Assembly: GCA_022774705.1 (NCBI GenBank) | Contig: JALFLM010000130.1 | Coordinates: forward strand, 1 to 64,000 | Source of the DNA: Lachnospiraceae bacterium | Lineage (GTDB): Bacteria > Bacillota > Clostridia > Lachnospirales > Lachnospiraceae | Direction: 5' to 3' | DNA: 64,000 bases | Shown: one piece after another, positions 9,045-16,345 of the stretch | How the letters are laid out: each line of letters opens with the position of its first letter | Position numbering within the stretch: the stretch's first letter is position 1 | The notes under the pieces: model-generated | Database searches by the model: none | Seen by the model: only the letters and a program-made list of their open reading frames with translations | What the model was told of the DNA's origin: nothing | Made by a program: the position numbers and the translations under genes

Positions 9045-9603
9045 AATATATCTCCCTCCAGGTTCTCAAAAGCAGGCAGCTATCCGCATATATGCAAATA
9101 GTTACCAGAACATTATAATATAGAATATTCTCACAATCCAGATTCGAATTTATCTTGTTTCCTGACCGGATTTAAACTGTTCATTAAATAATATCTTATT
9201 TCTTGAAATATTTCAACCTTTTGCGCCATTTTAAGAGAAAAAAATCCGCCCTGTAACGGGTGATTTTTGGCAGTTTTTTACAAGCCATTTTACATGCTTT
9301 CTCATACGCAGCAGTAAAATGATAATTAATTATTATTCAATAGTATTTTATATCATGAAGTCTTGAATATGATGTTTTCTCTCATGCAGTTCAGCACTTC
9401 CTTTTGCCGGGGAAAGAATAACCTGCGGCGGCAGAAGCCCGAACTGCAAATCTTTATGCAATTTTAATCTTAATTTCCTTTTTTTTCATTGATTTTCTGA
9501 TATACTGTTAGCATGCGGCCGGCGGACAGGAGCATATTCGGGAATCAGACGCCTTTCTGTTTCCGTCTGCTGCGATGTACGCTCTGTATAGAAGGAGGTA
9601 TTT
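9045..9603. other. Divergent 559-nt intergenic region, leuB and membrane-protein control region
   Basis: This region separates leuB (minus) from the PepSY-like membrane protein (plus). For leuB it holds a strong promoter (listed separately) and a second TATAAT at about 9113-9119. Further upstream, minus-strand sequence around 9244-9268 can form an AATCaCCC / GGGcgGATT hairpin followed by a T-run, a terminator-like structure pointing toward leuB. I found no T-box conserved motif. For the plus-strand gene only a TATACT at 9501-9506 with a poor -35 is visible. The A+T content is high throughout. Confidence 0.5.
9188..9216 (-). promoter_or_regulatory. leuB operon promoter with palindromic operator
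   Basis: On the minus strand TTGAAA (9211-9216) and TATTAT (9188-9193) are separated by exactly 17 nt. The -35 box is embedded in a perfect 14-bp palindrome, TTGAAATATTTCAA (9203-9216), placed where a repressor would block RNA polymerase. The transcript would carry a leader of about 135 nt before leuB. The palindrome resembles but does not match the CodY consensus, so its regulator is unknown. Confidence 0.6.
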
Positions 9604-11316
9604 ATGAAAACTCGGAAATCAACCGGTTCTTTATGGCGAATTCTTATTTCCGCCATCATTATTTTTATTCTTTTTTATCTGGAACTGCCGCCTCTGAATC
9701 TGCGCAGCGAAAGCTTCTGGAACTTCCTGTTTCAATGTGTAATCATTCTGCTGATCATCAACGGATTCGGAGTAATCAGGGATATTCTCTCCACCCTGCA
9801 TGTGGACGGTGTCCACGGTATGGGCGGACTGAATCTGCGTGAAACCAGCAAACCCTTTCTTCTGGGTGCGCTGCTGCTGATTGCAATCATCGTGATTCAG
9901 TTTCTGGGAGGCATCGTCGGACATCCCTTTTTTCACTCAGGAGCCTACTCCAGACTGATTGAAGTGGAAGACGGAGATTTTTCCGCTGATGTGGCTGAGC
10001 TTTCCATGAACCAGATTCCGGTAGTTGACAAGGATTCCGCGCAGCGTCTGGGCAGCCGGAAGCTGGGTGAGATGTCCGATCTCGTCTCTCAGTTTGAGGT
10101 CATGGATATGTATACCCAAATCAATTATCAGGGAACCCCTTATCGGGTAACCCCCCTGCAGTACGGAGATGTGATCAAATGGTTCACCAACCATTCCCAG
10201 GGTATTCCCGCCTACGTTATGGTCAACATGGTTACACAGGAGACATCTCTGAAACGTCTTGATGAAGGTATGAAATATTCCCCCAGCGAATATTTCTTCC
10301 GCAATATCAACCGTCACCTGCGTTTTGCCCATCCGACCCTGATCTTTGACTTTGAGGATATTTCATTCGAGATCAATGAAGAAGGCACACCCTTCTGGGT
10401 TGCACCGGTTATCAGCTACCGGATCGGGCTGTGGAGCGGCAAGGATGTATCCGGTGTTGTTCTGGTCAATGCCATCACCGGTGAAGATCAGTATTATAAA
10501 CTGGAAGATATCCCCACATGGGTGGATCAGGTATTTATCTCCGGTCTGATCATCAATCAGCTGGATTACTACGGTATGTATCAGAATGGTTATATCAATT
10601 CCATGTTCGGGCAGAAAGGCGTCCGCCAGACTACGGAAGGCTACAATTATATCGCCATCGGTGATGATGTCTACCTGTACACAGGCGTGACCTCCGTAAC
10701 CAGCGATGAGTCCAATATCGGTTTCATGCTTGTCAATCTGAGAACGAAAGATGCAAAATATTACACCGTTCCCGGTGCTACAGAGGCATCTGCCATGGGC
10801 TCCGCACAGGGACAGGTGCAGCAGATGAACTATATGGCAACATTCCCTCTGCTGCTCAATATATCCGACCGTCCTACTTATTTTATGTCACTGAAAGATG
10901 CTGCAGGACTTGTCAAGATGTATGCTTTCGTAGACGTGGAGCAGTATCAGGTGGTTGGCACCGGTACTTCAGTCAAGGCTGCCATGGCCAATTACGAAAC
11001 AGCTCTGGGCGTTGAAAACGGCGAACTCGCACCCGACAGTTCACAAAATACCGGCAGCGGCGAAACTCCCGCTCAGGAGGAGACAGCTCCCCTGACTCCC
11101 GAAGCCAGTGTCACCGGCACGATTTCGGCTGTCTCCTCTGCTGTTGTGAACGGCAACACCAGGTATTACTTCCTGCTGGACGGCGATGAGAATATTTACA
11201 CAGCATCCATTACGCTGGATTCCCGCCTTCCTTTCCTGAAAGAAGGCGATTCGGTTACCTTTGAATATGCCGCAACAGGAACCACACGAACCATCTGCAG
11301 CATGGAACAGCAGTAG
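9604..11316 (+). CDS. Membrane protein with PepSY-like extracytoplasmic region, unknown function
   Basis: I do not recognise a named family for this 570-residue protein. It has an N-terminal membrane segment (about residues 12-26), a second around 36-55, a third around 87-105, and then a long hydrophilic part probably outside the cell. Two stretches (near residues 190-215 and 255-300) have the PepSY-like pattern GxPxWVAPV...GVVLVNAITGE. Residues 475-505 are a Ser/Thr/Pro/Glu-rich linker, followed by a small C-terminal beta-rich domain. An AGGAGG lies just before the ATG. It stands alone, ending at a bidirectional terminator. It may be a wall or envelope regulator; that is a guess. Confidence 0.85.
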   Translation: MKTRKSTGSLWRILISAIIIFILFYLELPPLNLRSESFWNFLFQCVIILLIINGFGVIRDILSTLHVDGVHGMGGLNLRETSKPFLLGALLLIAIIVIQFLGGIVGHPFFHSGAYSRLIEVEDGDFSADVAELSMNQIPVVDKDSAQRLGSRKLGEMSDLVSQFEVMDMYTQINYQGTPYRVTPLQYGDVIKWFTNHSQGIPAYVMVNMVTQETSLKRLDEGMKYSPSEYFFRNINRHLRFAHPTLIFDFEDISFEINEEGTPFWVAPVISYRIGLWSGKDVSGVVLVNAITGEDQYYKLEDIPTWVDQVFISGLIINQLDYYGMYQNGYINSMFGQKGVRQTTEGYNYIAIGDDVYLYTGVTSVTSDESNIGFMLVNLRTKDAKYYTVPGATEASAMGSAQGQVQQMNYMATFPLLLNISDRPTYFMSLKDAAGLVKMYAFVDVEQYQVVGTGTSVKAAMANYETALGVENGELAPDSSQNTGSGETPAQEETAPLTPEASVTGTISAVSSAVVNGNTRYYFLLDGDENIYTASITLDSRLPFLKEGDSVTFEYAATGTTRTICSMEQQ

Positions 11317-11372
11317 AAACTGCATGTAAGCAGTAACATTTTATCAGAAATACTGTTTTTGAGAAAGCAGAA

Positions 11373-11418
11373 AACACCTTCCGGAACTGTCTGATATGAC
11401 ATTTCTCCGGAAGGTGTT
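11373..11418. terminator. Bidirectional terminator
   Basis: A 13-bp perfect stem, AACACCTTCCGGA paired with TCCGGAAGGTGTT, lies between two convergent genes, the PepSY-like protein and the AEC transporter. A-rich sequence lies on its left and T-rich sequence on its right, so it can terminate both. Confidence 0.85.
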
Positions 11419-11424
11419 CTGTTT

Positions 11425-12363
11425 CTACATCATCACCATCTGATACAGCATGATGACCAGCGGCATCGTTATAAGGCAGAAGATTACCGTACATACATTA
11501 ATTGAACTTGCCAGTTCGTAATCTTTTCGGTAAATCTGAGCAAACTGCGTAACAGAGGCAGCCGCAGGTGCACTGGCTGCCAACAGGGAAACAAGCAGGA
11601 TTTCCCGGGCCTGACTGTGAAGCTGCACGATCCCGCTGAAACGAAACAGCAGGATAATCATACATGGAAAAAACAGCAGACGCAGAAACGTAATCAGATA
11701 AATGCGTCCCGAGCCCAAAAATACTTTCTTCAGATCCATTTTTGCAATGGACATGCCGATTACCACCATGCTCAACGGACCAATCATGTCCGCCAGACCG
11801 GAAACCGTATCCTGCAGAAGAGCCGGCAGCTGAAAACCTGTCATAAAGAAGATAAAGCTGACGATCATCGCAATAATGTTGGGATTCAGGATAATTTTCT
11901 TTATCTGCACCATATTTTTCTCACTGATCAGGGAACAGCAGTGAGTCCACAGAAGAATCGTCTGTACAACCACGTATCCGCAGGCGTAAAACGTCCATTC
12001 CTCTCCCAGCACGGAAGTTACCAGAGGGATGGTCAGATTACCCGCATTGGTGTAAACCAGTGAAGCCTGTTCGATATTCTTCATATGCAGCGGCCTTTTC
12101 AGCCCTCTGGCTGCCAGAATATTCACAATATGAACCAGCACTCCCGCCAATACGGTCAGAAGAAATCCCCGGAAACGGTCTGCTGTATATGGCTGATTGA
12201 AAGCACTGAAAAATACACAGGGTGCAATCACATACATAATCAGATTGGAAAGAGGACGCGCATCCCTCTCCTCCAGCAGTCCCCGGTGTACGATGCCGTA
12301 ACCAATCATCACATCAAGAAACAAAGAAAGAATTTTTTTCATCAGAAGCAAACTTAATTCCAT
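11425..12363 (-). CDS. AEC (auxin efflux carrier) family transporter
   Basis: A 312-residue integral membrane protein with about ten hydrophobic segments in two five-helix halves, the layout of the AEC/BASS-type secondary transporters. Family features include the early GYGIVHRGLL segment, NLIMYVIAPCVFFSAF, and the broken-helix stretch NAGNLTIPLV. Bacterial members export or import organic acids such as malate and malonate; the substrate here cannot be told. I start at the ATG 6 nt after AGAGAGG; the TTG two codons earlier touches the ribosome site. It is a lone gene. Confidence 0.88.
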   Translation of the reverse strand: MELSLLLMKKILSLFLDVMIGYGIVHRGLLEERDARPLSNLIMYVIAPCVFFSAFNQPYTADRFRGFLLTVLAGVLVHIVNILAARGLKRPLHMKNIEQASLVYTNAGNLTIPLVTSVLGEEWTFYACGYVVVQTILLWTHCCSLISEKNMVQIKKIILNPNIIAMIVSFIFFMTGFQLPALLQDTVSGLADMIGPLSMVVIGMSIAKMDLKKVFLGSGRIYLITFLRLLFFPCMIILLFRFSGIVQLHSQAREILLVSLLAASAPAAASVTQFAQIYRKDYELASSINVCTVIFCLITMPLVIMLYQMVMM

Positions 12364-12871
12364 AGACAACCTCTCTATCTATCATGCATTGATTTTCGCA
12401 ATCTGTCTCAGATTAAGCCCCCAAAAGCCATGCTGTCAAGCCCCTTTTTCTGTATTATTCCACTGTTTCGCGCATATTTTCCTTTTTTCTCTTCCAAAGT
12501 CATATTGTTCAATTTGAAACCAGCTGTTTTGTTAAATTTGCCCCGATACTTCATCGTTTCCCGTCTCTTTCAAATATGTGTCAGAAATGTCAAAATCAAT
12601 AATGCACAAAAATATGCATCTTTTTTTGTGCATTATTTTGCCAGTTTCTGGAAGTTTACCGGGTGAGTATCTGCATATTTTTTGTAAATGCGACATGTTT
12701 TTCAAAATCTTCATACATGATAACAATTGATTTTTACACTTTAACACACTATAATGCAGATGTAGCTTGAGAAAGATACCAGACAGCAGGATATCAGAAA
12801 TTAACCCTCTCAGGCTTTTATATAAATTTTATAAATCTGCTCATTAATTCACAGAAAAGGAGTTGATCATC
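12364..12871. other. 508-nt AT-rich intergenic region with a 15-bp inverted repeat
   Basis: The region separates the AEC transporter (minus) from the HPr-like gene (plus). It contains a perfect inverted repeat, AATAATGCACAAAAA (12598-12612) with TTTTTGTGCATTATT (12623-12637), loop 10 nt, and then the HPr-like promoter at 12727-12755, leaving a leader of about 110 nt. No convincing open reading frame with a ribosome site is present. Confidence 0.55.
12727..12755 (+). promoter_or_regulatory. Promoter of the HPr-like gene
   Basis: TTGATT (12727-12732), a 17-nt spacer and a consensus TATAAT (12750-12755) precede the HPr-like gene by about 115 nt. Confidence 0.75.
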
Positions 12872-13096
12872 GTGAATGCATGCAAGGTAAGCTTAAACAC
12901 TTTGGAAAAGGTTAAGAAATTCGTTACCGAGATTTCAAAAACCGGCCAGCAGTATAATCTGATTTGTGGTAACTACTGTGTAGACGCAACATCCGTTCTC
13001 GGTATTCTGAGTATGGATCTTTCAAAGCCACTTGAACTGAAAGCCAAAGAAGGAAATGTAGAAATTCCCGAAAGCATTCTCACTTTTGTGGCTTAA
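12872..13096 (+). CDS. HPr-like small protein lacking the catalytic histidine
   Basis: A 74-residue protein with the HPr (PTS phosphocarrier) fold pattern: a helix with LNTLEKVKKFVTEI, strands around YNLICGNYCVDATSVLGILSMDLSKPLEL, where SVLGILSMDLSKP corresponds to the Ser-46 region of HPr. The phosphorylatable His of classical HPr (GxHARPA) is absent: that region reads KVSLNTLEK. Such proteins are frequent in Clostridia and cannot carry PTS phosphate in the usual way; a regulatory role has been suggested by analogy with Crh, which is inference. The GTG start has AAAGGAG 9 nt upstream; the TTG three codons earlier abuts it. Confidence 0.82.
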   Translation: MNACKVSLNTLEKVKKFVTEISKTGQQYNLICGNYCVDATSVLGILSMDLSKPLELKAKEGNVEIPESILTFVA

Positions 13097-13409
13097 TGAA
13101 ATGCAGTGGCAGCGAACAAAGAGTAACGACTTGAATTTTAACGACTTGACAAAACAGTTTAAAATCTTAAGAAAGACGGGTATGTGAATTACTATGATGT
13201 TTGTAATCGTACAGGCAATTCTGCTGGTATCACTTGTAGCCAGCTTCAGAAAAATTACATTCTAAATTCTGTTTTTTGATTTGAAGTAATTTTTACGTAT
13301 ACCCATATGTTATGCCGTTCATATAGAGTATATCAGACAACGCTTCCCAGAAACGGGCAGGAAGCAATTGAAATACACAGGAGATTTCCGGATGGGGAAA
13401 TCTCCTTTT
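13097..13409 (+). other. Region after the HPr-like gene
   Basis: A 313-nt stretch carrying an 11-bp direct repeat TAACGACTTGA (13124-13134 and 13139-13149), a possible 23-codon hydrophobic reading frame (listed separately) and the terminator at 13380-13411. TTGACA at 13146 has no -10 box at the right distance. Confidence 0.4.
13194..13265 (+). CDS. Possible 23-residue hydrophobic peptide
   Basis: The frame encodes a short, almost wholly hydrophobic segment (MMFVIVQAILLVSLVAS) with a basic tail (FRKITF), the form of a small membrane peptide or type I toxin. It follows the HPr-like gene by about 100 nt and lies upstream of a terminator. Against it, there is no proper ribosome site in front of the ATG. 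It may be chance. Confidence 0.25.
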   Translation: MMFVIVQAILLVSLVASFRKITF

Positions 13410-13411
13410 TT
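13380..13411 (+). terminator. Rho-independent terminator after the HPr-like gene
   Basis: GGAGATTTCC and GGAAATCTCC form a 10-bp stem followed by six T residues on the plus strand. It ends transcription from the HPr-like gene just before the convergent nucleotide-kinase gene. Confidence 0.88.
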
Positions 13412-13919
13412 ATCTCTCCTTTTTACAGCGCAGCTGTGCCAGATATTCACCTGCCTCATCCCTGCTTTTGAAAATATACACATTTTTGAAGGAATACTGC
13501 CCCAGCAGTGCCATGACAGCCGGCCTGCTGACCGCATTGTAATTCCTGACAAACTCCGCAAATTCAGGATCTTCCGTATCATCCGTTTCCACCCAGGGTA
13601 TATCCGGCCGCTCTTTGCCTTTTCTCATCTGAAGCCCTTCCAGACACACAGACAGCGGATAGTCCAGGAAGAATACCGTATCACATGCCTGCAGCCGCAG
13701 TTCAAGCGTAGAAGTAAAATTCCCGTCAATGATCCATGATTCTTTTTCCATTACATCCGACAGTCTTTTCATAAAAACCAACTTTGGTACCTTTGACCTG
13801 TCCGCATTCCAATACATCATGTCCAGATGATAAAGGGGCAGTCCCACGGCCTCATGCAGCGCCCTTGAAAAGGTACTTTTACCGCACCCGGGGCAGCCGA
13901 TTACCATTGCTTTTTTCAT
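13410..13919 (-). CDS. P-loop nucleotide kinase-like protein (topology modulation/FlaR type)
   Basis: A 169-residue P-loop protein of the adenylate-kinase-like group often annotated as DNA topology modulation protein FlaR. Walker A is GCPGCGKST at about residues 8-16; HLDMMYWNADRSKVP and SWIIDGNF match the lid and substrate segments of that group. The substrate is unknown. The ATG chosen has AAAGG 9 nt upstream; an upstream in-frame GTG has none. It is the last gene of a three-gene unit with the kinase-like protein and the HTH-superoxide-reductase regulator. Confidence 0.85.
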   Translation of the reverse strand: MKKAMVIGCPGCGKSTFSRALHEAVGLPLYHLDMMYWNADRSKVPKLVFMKRLSDVMEKESWIIDGNFTSTLELRLQACDTVFFLDYPLSVCLEGLQMRKGKERPDIPWVETDDTEDPEFAEFVRNYNAVSRPAVMALLGQYSFKNVYIFKSRDEAGEYLAQLRCKKER

Positions 13920-13936
13920 GGCAAATAACCTTTCTC

Positions 13937-14473
13937 TCACAACTGCTGCTTTACATAATCCAGAAACGCCTGCGTTTTGGACCAGTACTGAATCCCCCAG
14001 TTTTCAAAATTCCACTCTTCCATATATGTGTTGCATTCGTAATCAATATAATAAAGCTGTTCCTTCTGCACGACGAAATTGGTGGGGAAATAATCGATAT
14101 TCAGTCCTGCATGACAGGCCTGCTCTGCCATTTTCCGGACCTGATCCAGATAATCATCTTTCATGGCATCAGTTTTTACCAGTTCATAGATTGTCGGCCC
14201 TTCAATGTATTCCTTCAGTACCCTTTCATTGGCAATATCAATGTCCAGCATGCGGGGAATCCTGATTCCTGCTGCTGCCAGACGGTTATAATCATTTTTC
14301 TCTGCTTCGATTTTATTGCCAAATGTATAGTAGTCGCACGGTTCGTGGTGAATCTGCTTCAGCACATACTGCTTTCCATCCCTCCGGGCCAGCCAGGAAT
14401 ATCCGCCCTTGCCATGGCCCAGCAGTTTTACAATTTCATACTCTGTCTGATTGACACACATTGTCTTTTCCAT
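13937..14473 (-). CDS. Small protein-kinase-like protein
   Basis: A 178-residue protein with the outline of a compact protein-kinase/phosphotransferase fold. The N-terminal part has a glycine-rich loop (LGHGKGGYSWLA) and a lysine in YVLKQIHHE. The C-terminal part has a catalytic-loop-like NIDYFPTNFVV and IDYECN in place of the DFG-type metal site. It lacks a canonical HRD motif and may resemble RIO, lipopolysaccharide-kinase or aminoglycoside-phosphotransferase families. The ATG has AAGGAG 6 nt upstream. It is cotranscribed between the HTH regulator and the P-loop kinase. Function unknown. Confidence 0.78.
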   Translation of the reverse strand: MEKTMCVNQTEYEIVKLLGHGKGGYSWLARRDGKQYVLKQIHHEPCDYYTFGNKIEAEKNDYNRLAAAGIRIPRMLDIDIANERVLKEYIEGPTIYELVKTDAMKDDYLDQVRKMAEQACHAGLNIDYFPTNFVVQKEQLYYIDYECNTYMEEWNFENWGIQYWSKTQAFLDYVKQQL

Positions 14474-14483
14474 AATCATCTCC

Positions 14484-15065
14484 TTATATCAGCGTACGGA
14501 ACATTCCGTGCCTGTTGCAGTACCCATACAGATATCCATGTCCTTTTTTGCGGAACCGGACAGCAATCTCCTGCTCTGGATAAAGCTTCGCGATCTCTAC
14601 TGTACCGGAGGTCACATAGGCCAGAAAAGAAATATAGTGTTCTTTGGTCATGGTGTGATCCATGGTAATACAGTATTCATCATCAATTGTTTCGATCATC
14701 ATACCATGGTCTTCATCCATTTTCTCCGATTCCTGCTCCGGCAGCAGAATCCCGCAGCAATGAAACGTTCCTCTGCCCACCGATGTAATGATATTCCCGC
14801 AGACAGGGCATACATAAAAATGAATTTTTTTCATATTGCCCGCAGGATTTTCATTTTCCCTGCAGTCTCCTGTCAGCAGCTCCGCAATCGATACCCCCAG
14901 CACTCCGGCCAGATCCTCAATAATACCGATATCGGGAAGCCCCCGGCCCGTCTCCCATTTGGACACGGTTTTGTCACTGACCATCAGTTTCTCCGCCAGC
15001 TCTTTCTGCGTCAGTTTCTTCCTCTCTCTTAATTCCCTGATTGTTTTACCTGCTACATATCCCAT
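14484..15065 (-). CDS. XRE-type HTH regulator fused to a desulfoferrodoxin/superoxide-reductase module
   Basis: Residues 1-65 form an XRE-family HTH (LTQKELAEKLMVSDKTVSKWE). Residues 80-110 contain a desulforedoxin-type iron site: CPVC (Cys86, Cys89) and a Cys103-Cys104 pair. Residues 115-193 match superoxide reductase: His120, DHTMTKEHY (His137, His143) and YCNRHGMF (Cys183, His186), which are the four-His, one-Cys pattern less one His I could not place. So both iron centres of desulfoferrodoxin appear to be kept behind a DNA-binding domain. A redox- or oxygen-sensing regulator is the natural inference. GAGG lies 9 nt before the ATG. It heads a unit with two kinase-like genes. Confidence 0.85.
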   Translation of the reverse strand: MGYVAGKTIRELRERKKLTQKELAEKLMVSDKTVSKWETGRGLPDIGIIEDLAGVLGVSIAELLTGDCRENENPAGNMKKIHFYVCPVCGNIITSVGRGTFHCCGILLPEQESEKMDEDHGMMIETIDDEYCITMDHTMTKEHYISFLAYVTSGTVEIAKLYPEQEIAVRFRKKGHGYLYGYCNRHGMFRTLI

Positions 15066-15164
15066 ATGATTCTACCTCTTCCTGCCTGATAATTGCTATA
15101 TTTATTGTAACGTCTCATAAGCAATGCAGCAACCTGCGTAAAGTAGAATCGTGATTTTCTCCAT

Positions 15165-15263
15165 CTATTTCCAGCTTTTCCATACATCCGGCTGATATCC
15201 CACAGTTGCCTGTCTGCCGTTTCTGACAATGGGTGTCCTGATAATCTTCTGATTCTCCAGAAG
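15165..15263 (-). pseudogene. Remnant of an ArsC/Spx-family (arsenate reductase-like) gene, C-terminus only
   Basis: Thirty-two codons of an uninterrupted frame read LLENQKIIRTPIVRNG followed by RQATVGYQPDVWKSW and a TAG stop. This is the characteristic end of ArsC/YffB/Spx-type proteins (RPIV..G..ATVGY..). Directly upstream an in-frame TAG appears, and the rest of the gene is missing. A truncated MITE end at 15308-15355 lies just beyond, so an insertion followed by a deletion may have removed the 5' part. Confidence 0.8.
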
Positions 15264-15307
15264 CTACTGCGGTATCAAATAGAATGAACCAGCTTCAGCG
15301 GCTATTT

Positions 15308-15355
15308 CATTCCGCCTCACACACCCCCTCACCTGCCCCCGAAGTCTGAACAGTA
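15308..15355 (-). repeat. Truncated copy of the MITE right end
   Basis: These 48 bases match 16662-16709 with one difference (A for C). They end in CTGAACAG followed by TA, exactly like the right end of the full element, but the inner foldback and left end are absent. The copy lies 6 nt beyond the stop codon of the Gfo/Idh oxidoreductase gene and next to the arsC-family remnant. Confidence 0.85.
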
Positions 15356-15361
15356 CCTATC

Positions 15362-16345
15362 CTACCATTCTTCCCCCGGATATTTCATACCCCAGTCTTT
15401 TCTCAGCCGGGTCATGATGTCCATGACATCTCTGGAGTATTCCAGATGCATGGCCGAGACATCGCGTTTTTTTACAGCCTGCTCCATATCCTGCATTTCG
15501 TAATATAAAGCATCTTCCGTATCGCCGCTGCTGATTTCACGGGTTTTGCCTGTCTGAGCATCTGTGATGACAGCCTGGTCGGCTCTCGGATATTCCATGA
15601 TTTCAATATAGCCTTTTTCACAGCTGATCATGGCGCGTTTCGGCTGTTTGGAATGCATGGAAAGGGCAACTGTGGCCATCTGTCCCAGACTGTTCTGCAG
15701 CAGTATGGACGCCTGCTCATCAGAACCTGTGGGAGAAGGCTTCCACTGGCTGACAATATTCTCCGGCTGCTCATCCATAAAGCTGCGGACAATAGACAAT
15801 GCATAAACACCAATATCCAGCATGGCACCGCCCGCCAGATTCATATTAAAGAAACGATTGTTCATATCGTATTCCTTGAAGCTGCCGAAATTCATGGTAA
15901 TCATCTGAACTCTGCCCAGCTCACCGCTTTTTACGATTCTCCACAGTTCTTTATAAAGAGGCATATGCCAGATAGTCATAGCCTCTGCCAGAACAAGACC
16001 TTTCTCATCCGCCAGAGCAATCATCTCATTCAGCTCCCTGCTGTTCAGAGTAATCGACTTCTCAACCAGCAGATGCTTCCCATGTTCAAGAGCCTTCTTC
16101 ATAAAACCGTAATGAGTATTATGAGGCGTGGTCAGATATACAATATCCACCTCCGGATCCTCAAACATATCATCAATCCGGTCATAAACCTTACCCACAT
16201 GATACTTCTCAGCAAACGCAACCGCCTTCTCATGCGTACGATTCGCCACCCCATACAGACTCTTATCCATTTTAACCAGTGCCTGAGCCATCTGATTCGC
16301 AATCACCCCCGTCCCAAGCACCGCCCAATTCAAACCATCACTCAT
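15362..16345 (-). CDS. Gfo/Idh/MocA-family oxidoreductase
   Basis: A 327-residue NAD(P)-dependent oxidoreductase. The N-terminal Rossmann domain has GTGVIANQMAQAL; the family EKP motif reads VEKS near residue 95; the second domain has GGAMLDIGVYAL, with the conserved Asp and Tyr. Such enzymes act on sugars, inositols or dihydrodiols; the substrate cannot be told. AAAGGA lies 7 nt upstream of the ATG. It is a single gene between the truncated MITE copy and the full element. The 5' end of the gene is noticeably richer in plus-strand A and C than its neighbours. Confidence 0.93.
   Translation of the reverse strand: MSDGLNWAVLGTGVIANQMAQALVKMDKSLYGVANRTHEKAVAFAEKYHVGKVYDRIDDMFEDPEVDIVYLTTPHNTHYGFMKKALEHGKHLLVEKSITLNSRELNEMIALADEKGLVLAEAMTIWHMPLYKELWRIVKSGELGRVQMITMNFGSFKEYDMNNRFFNMNLAGGAMLDIGVYALSIVRSFMDEQPENIVSQWKPSPTGSDEQASILLQNSLGQMATVALSMHSKQPKRAMISCEKGYIEIMEYPRADQAVITDAQTGKTREISSGDTEDALYYEMQDMEQAVKKRDVSAMHLEYSRDVMDIMTRLRKDWGMKYPGEEW

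Noticed and set aside
9203..9216. CodY box at the leuB promoter
   Set aside because: The palindrome TTGAAATATTTCAA has the wrong centre and spacing for AATTTTCWGAAAATT; I list it as an operator for an unknown regulator.
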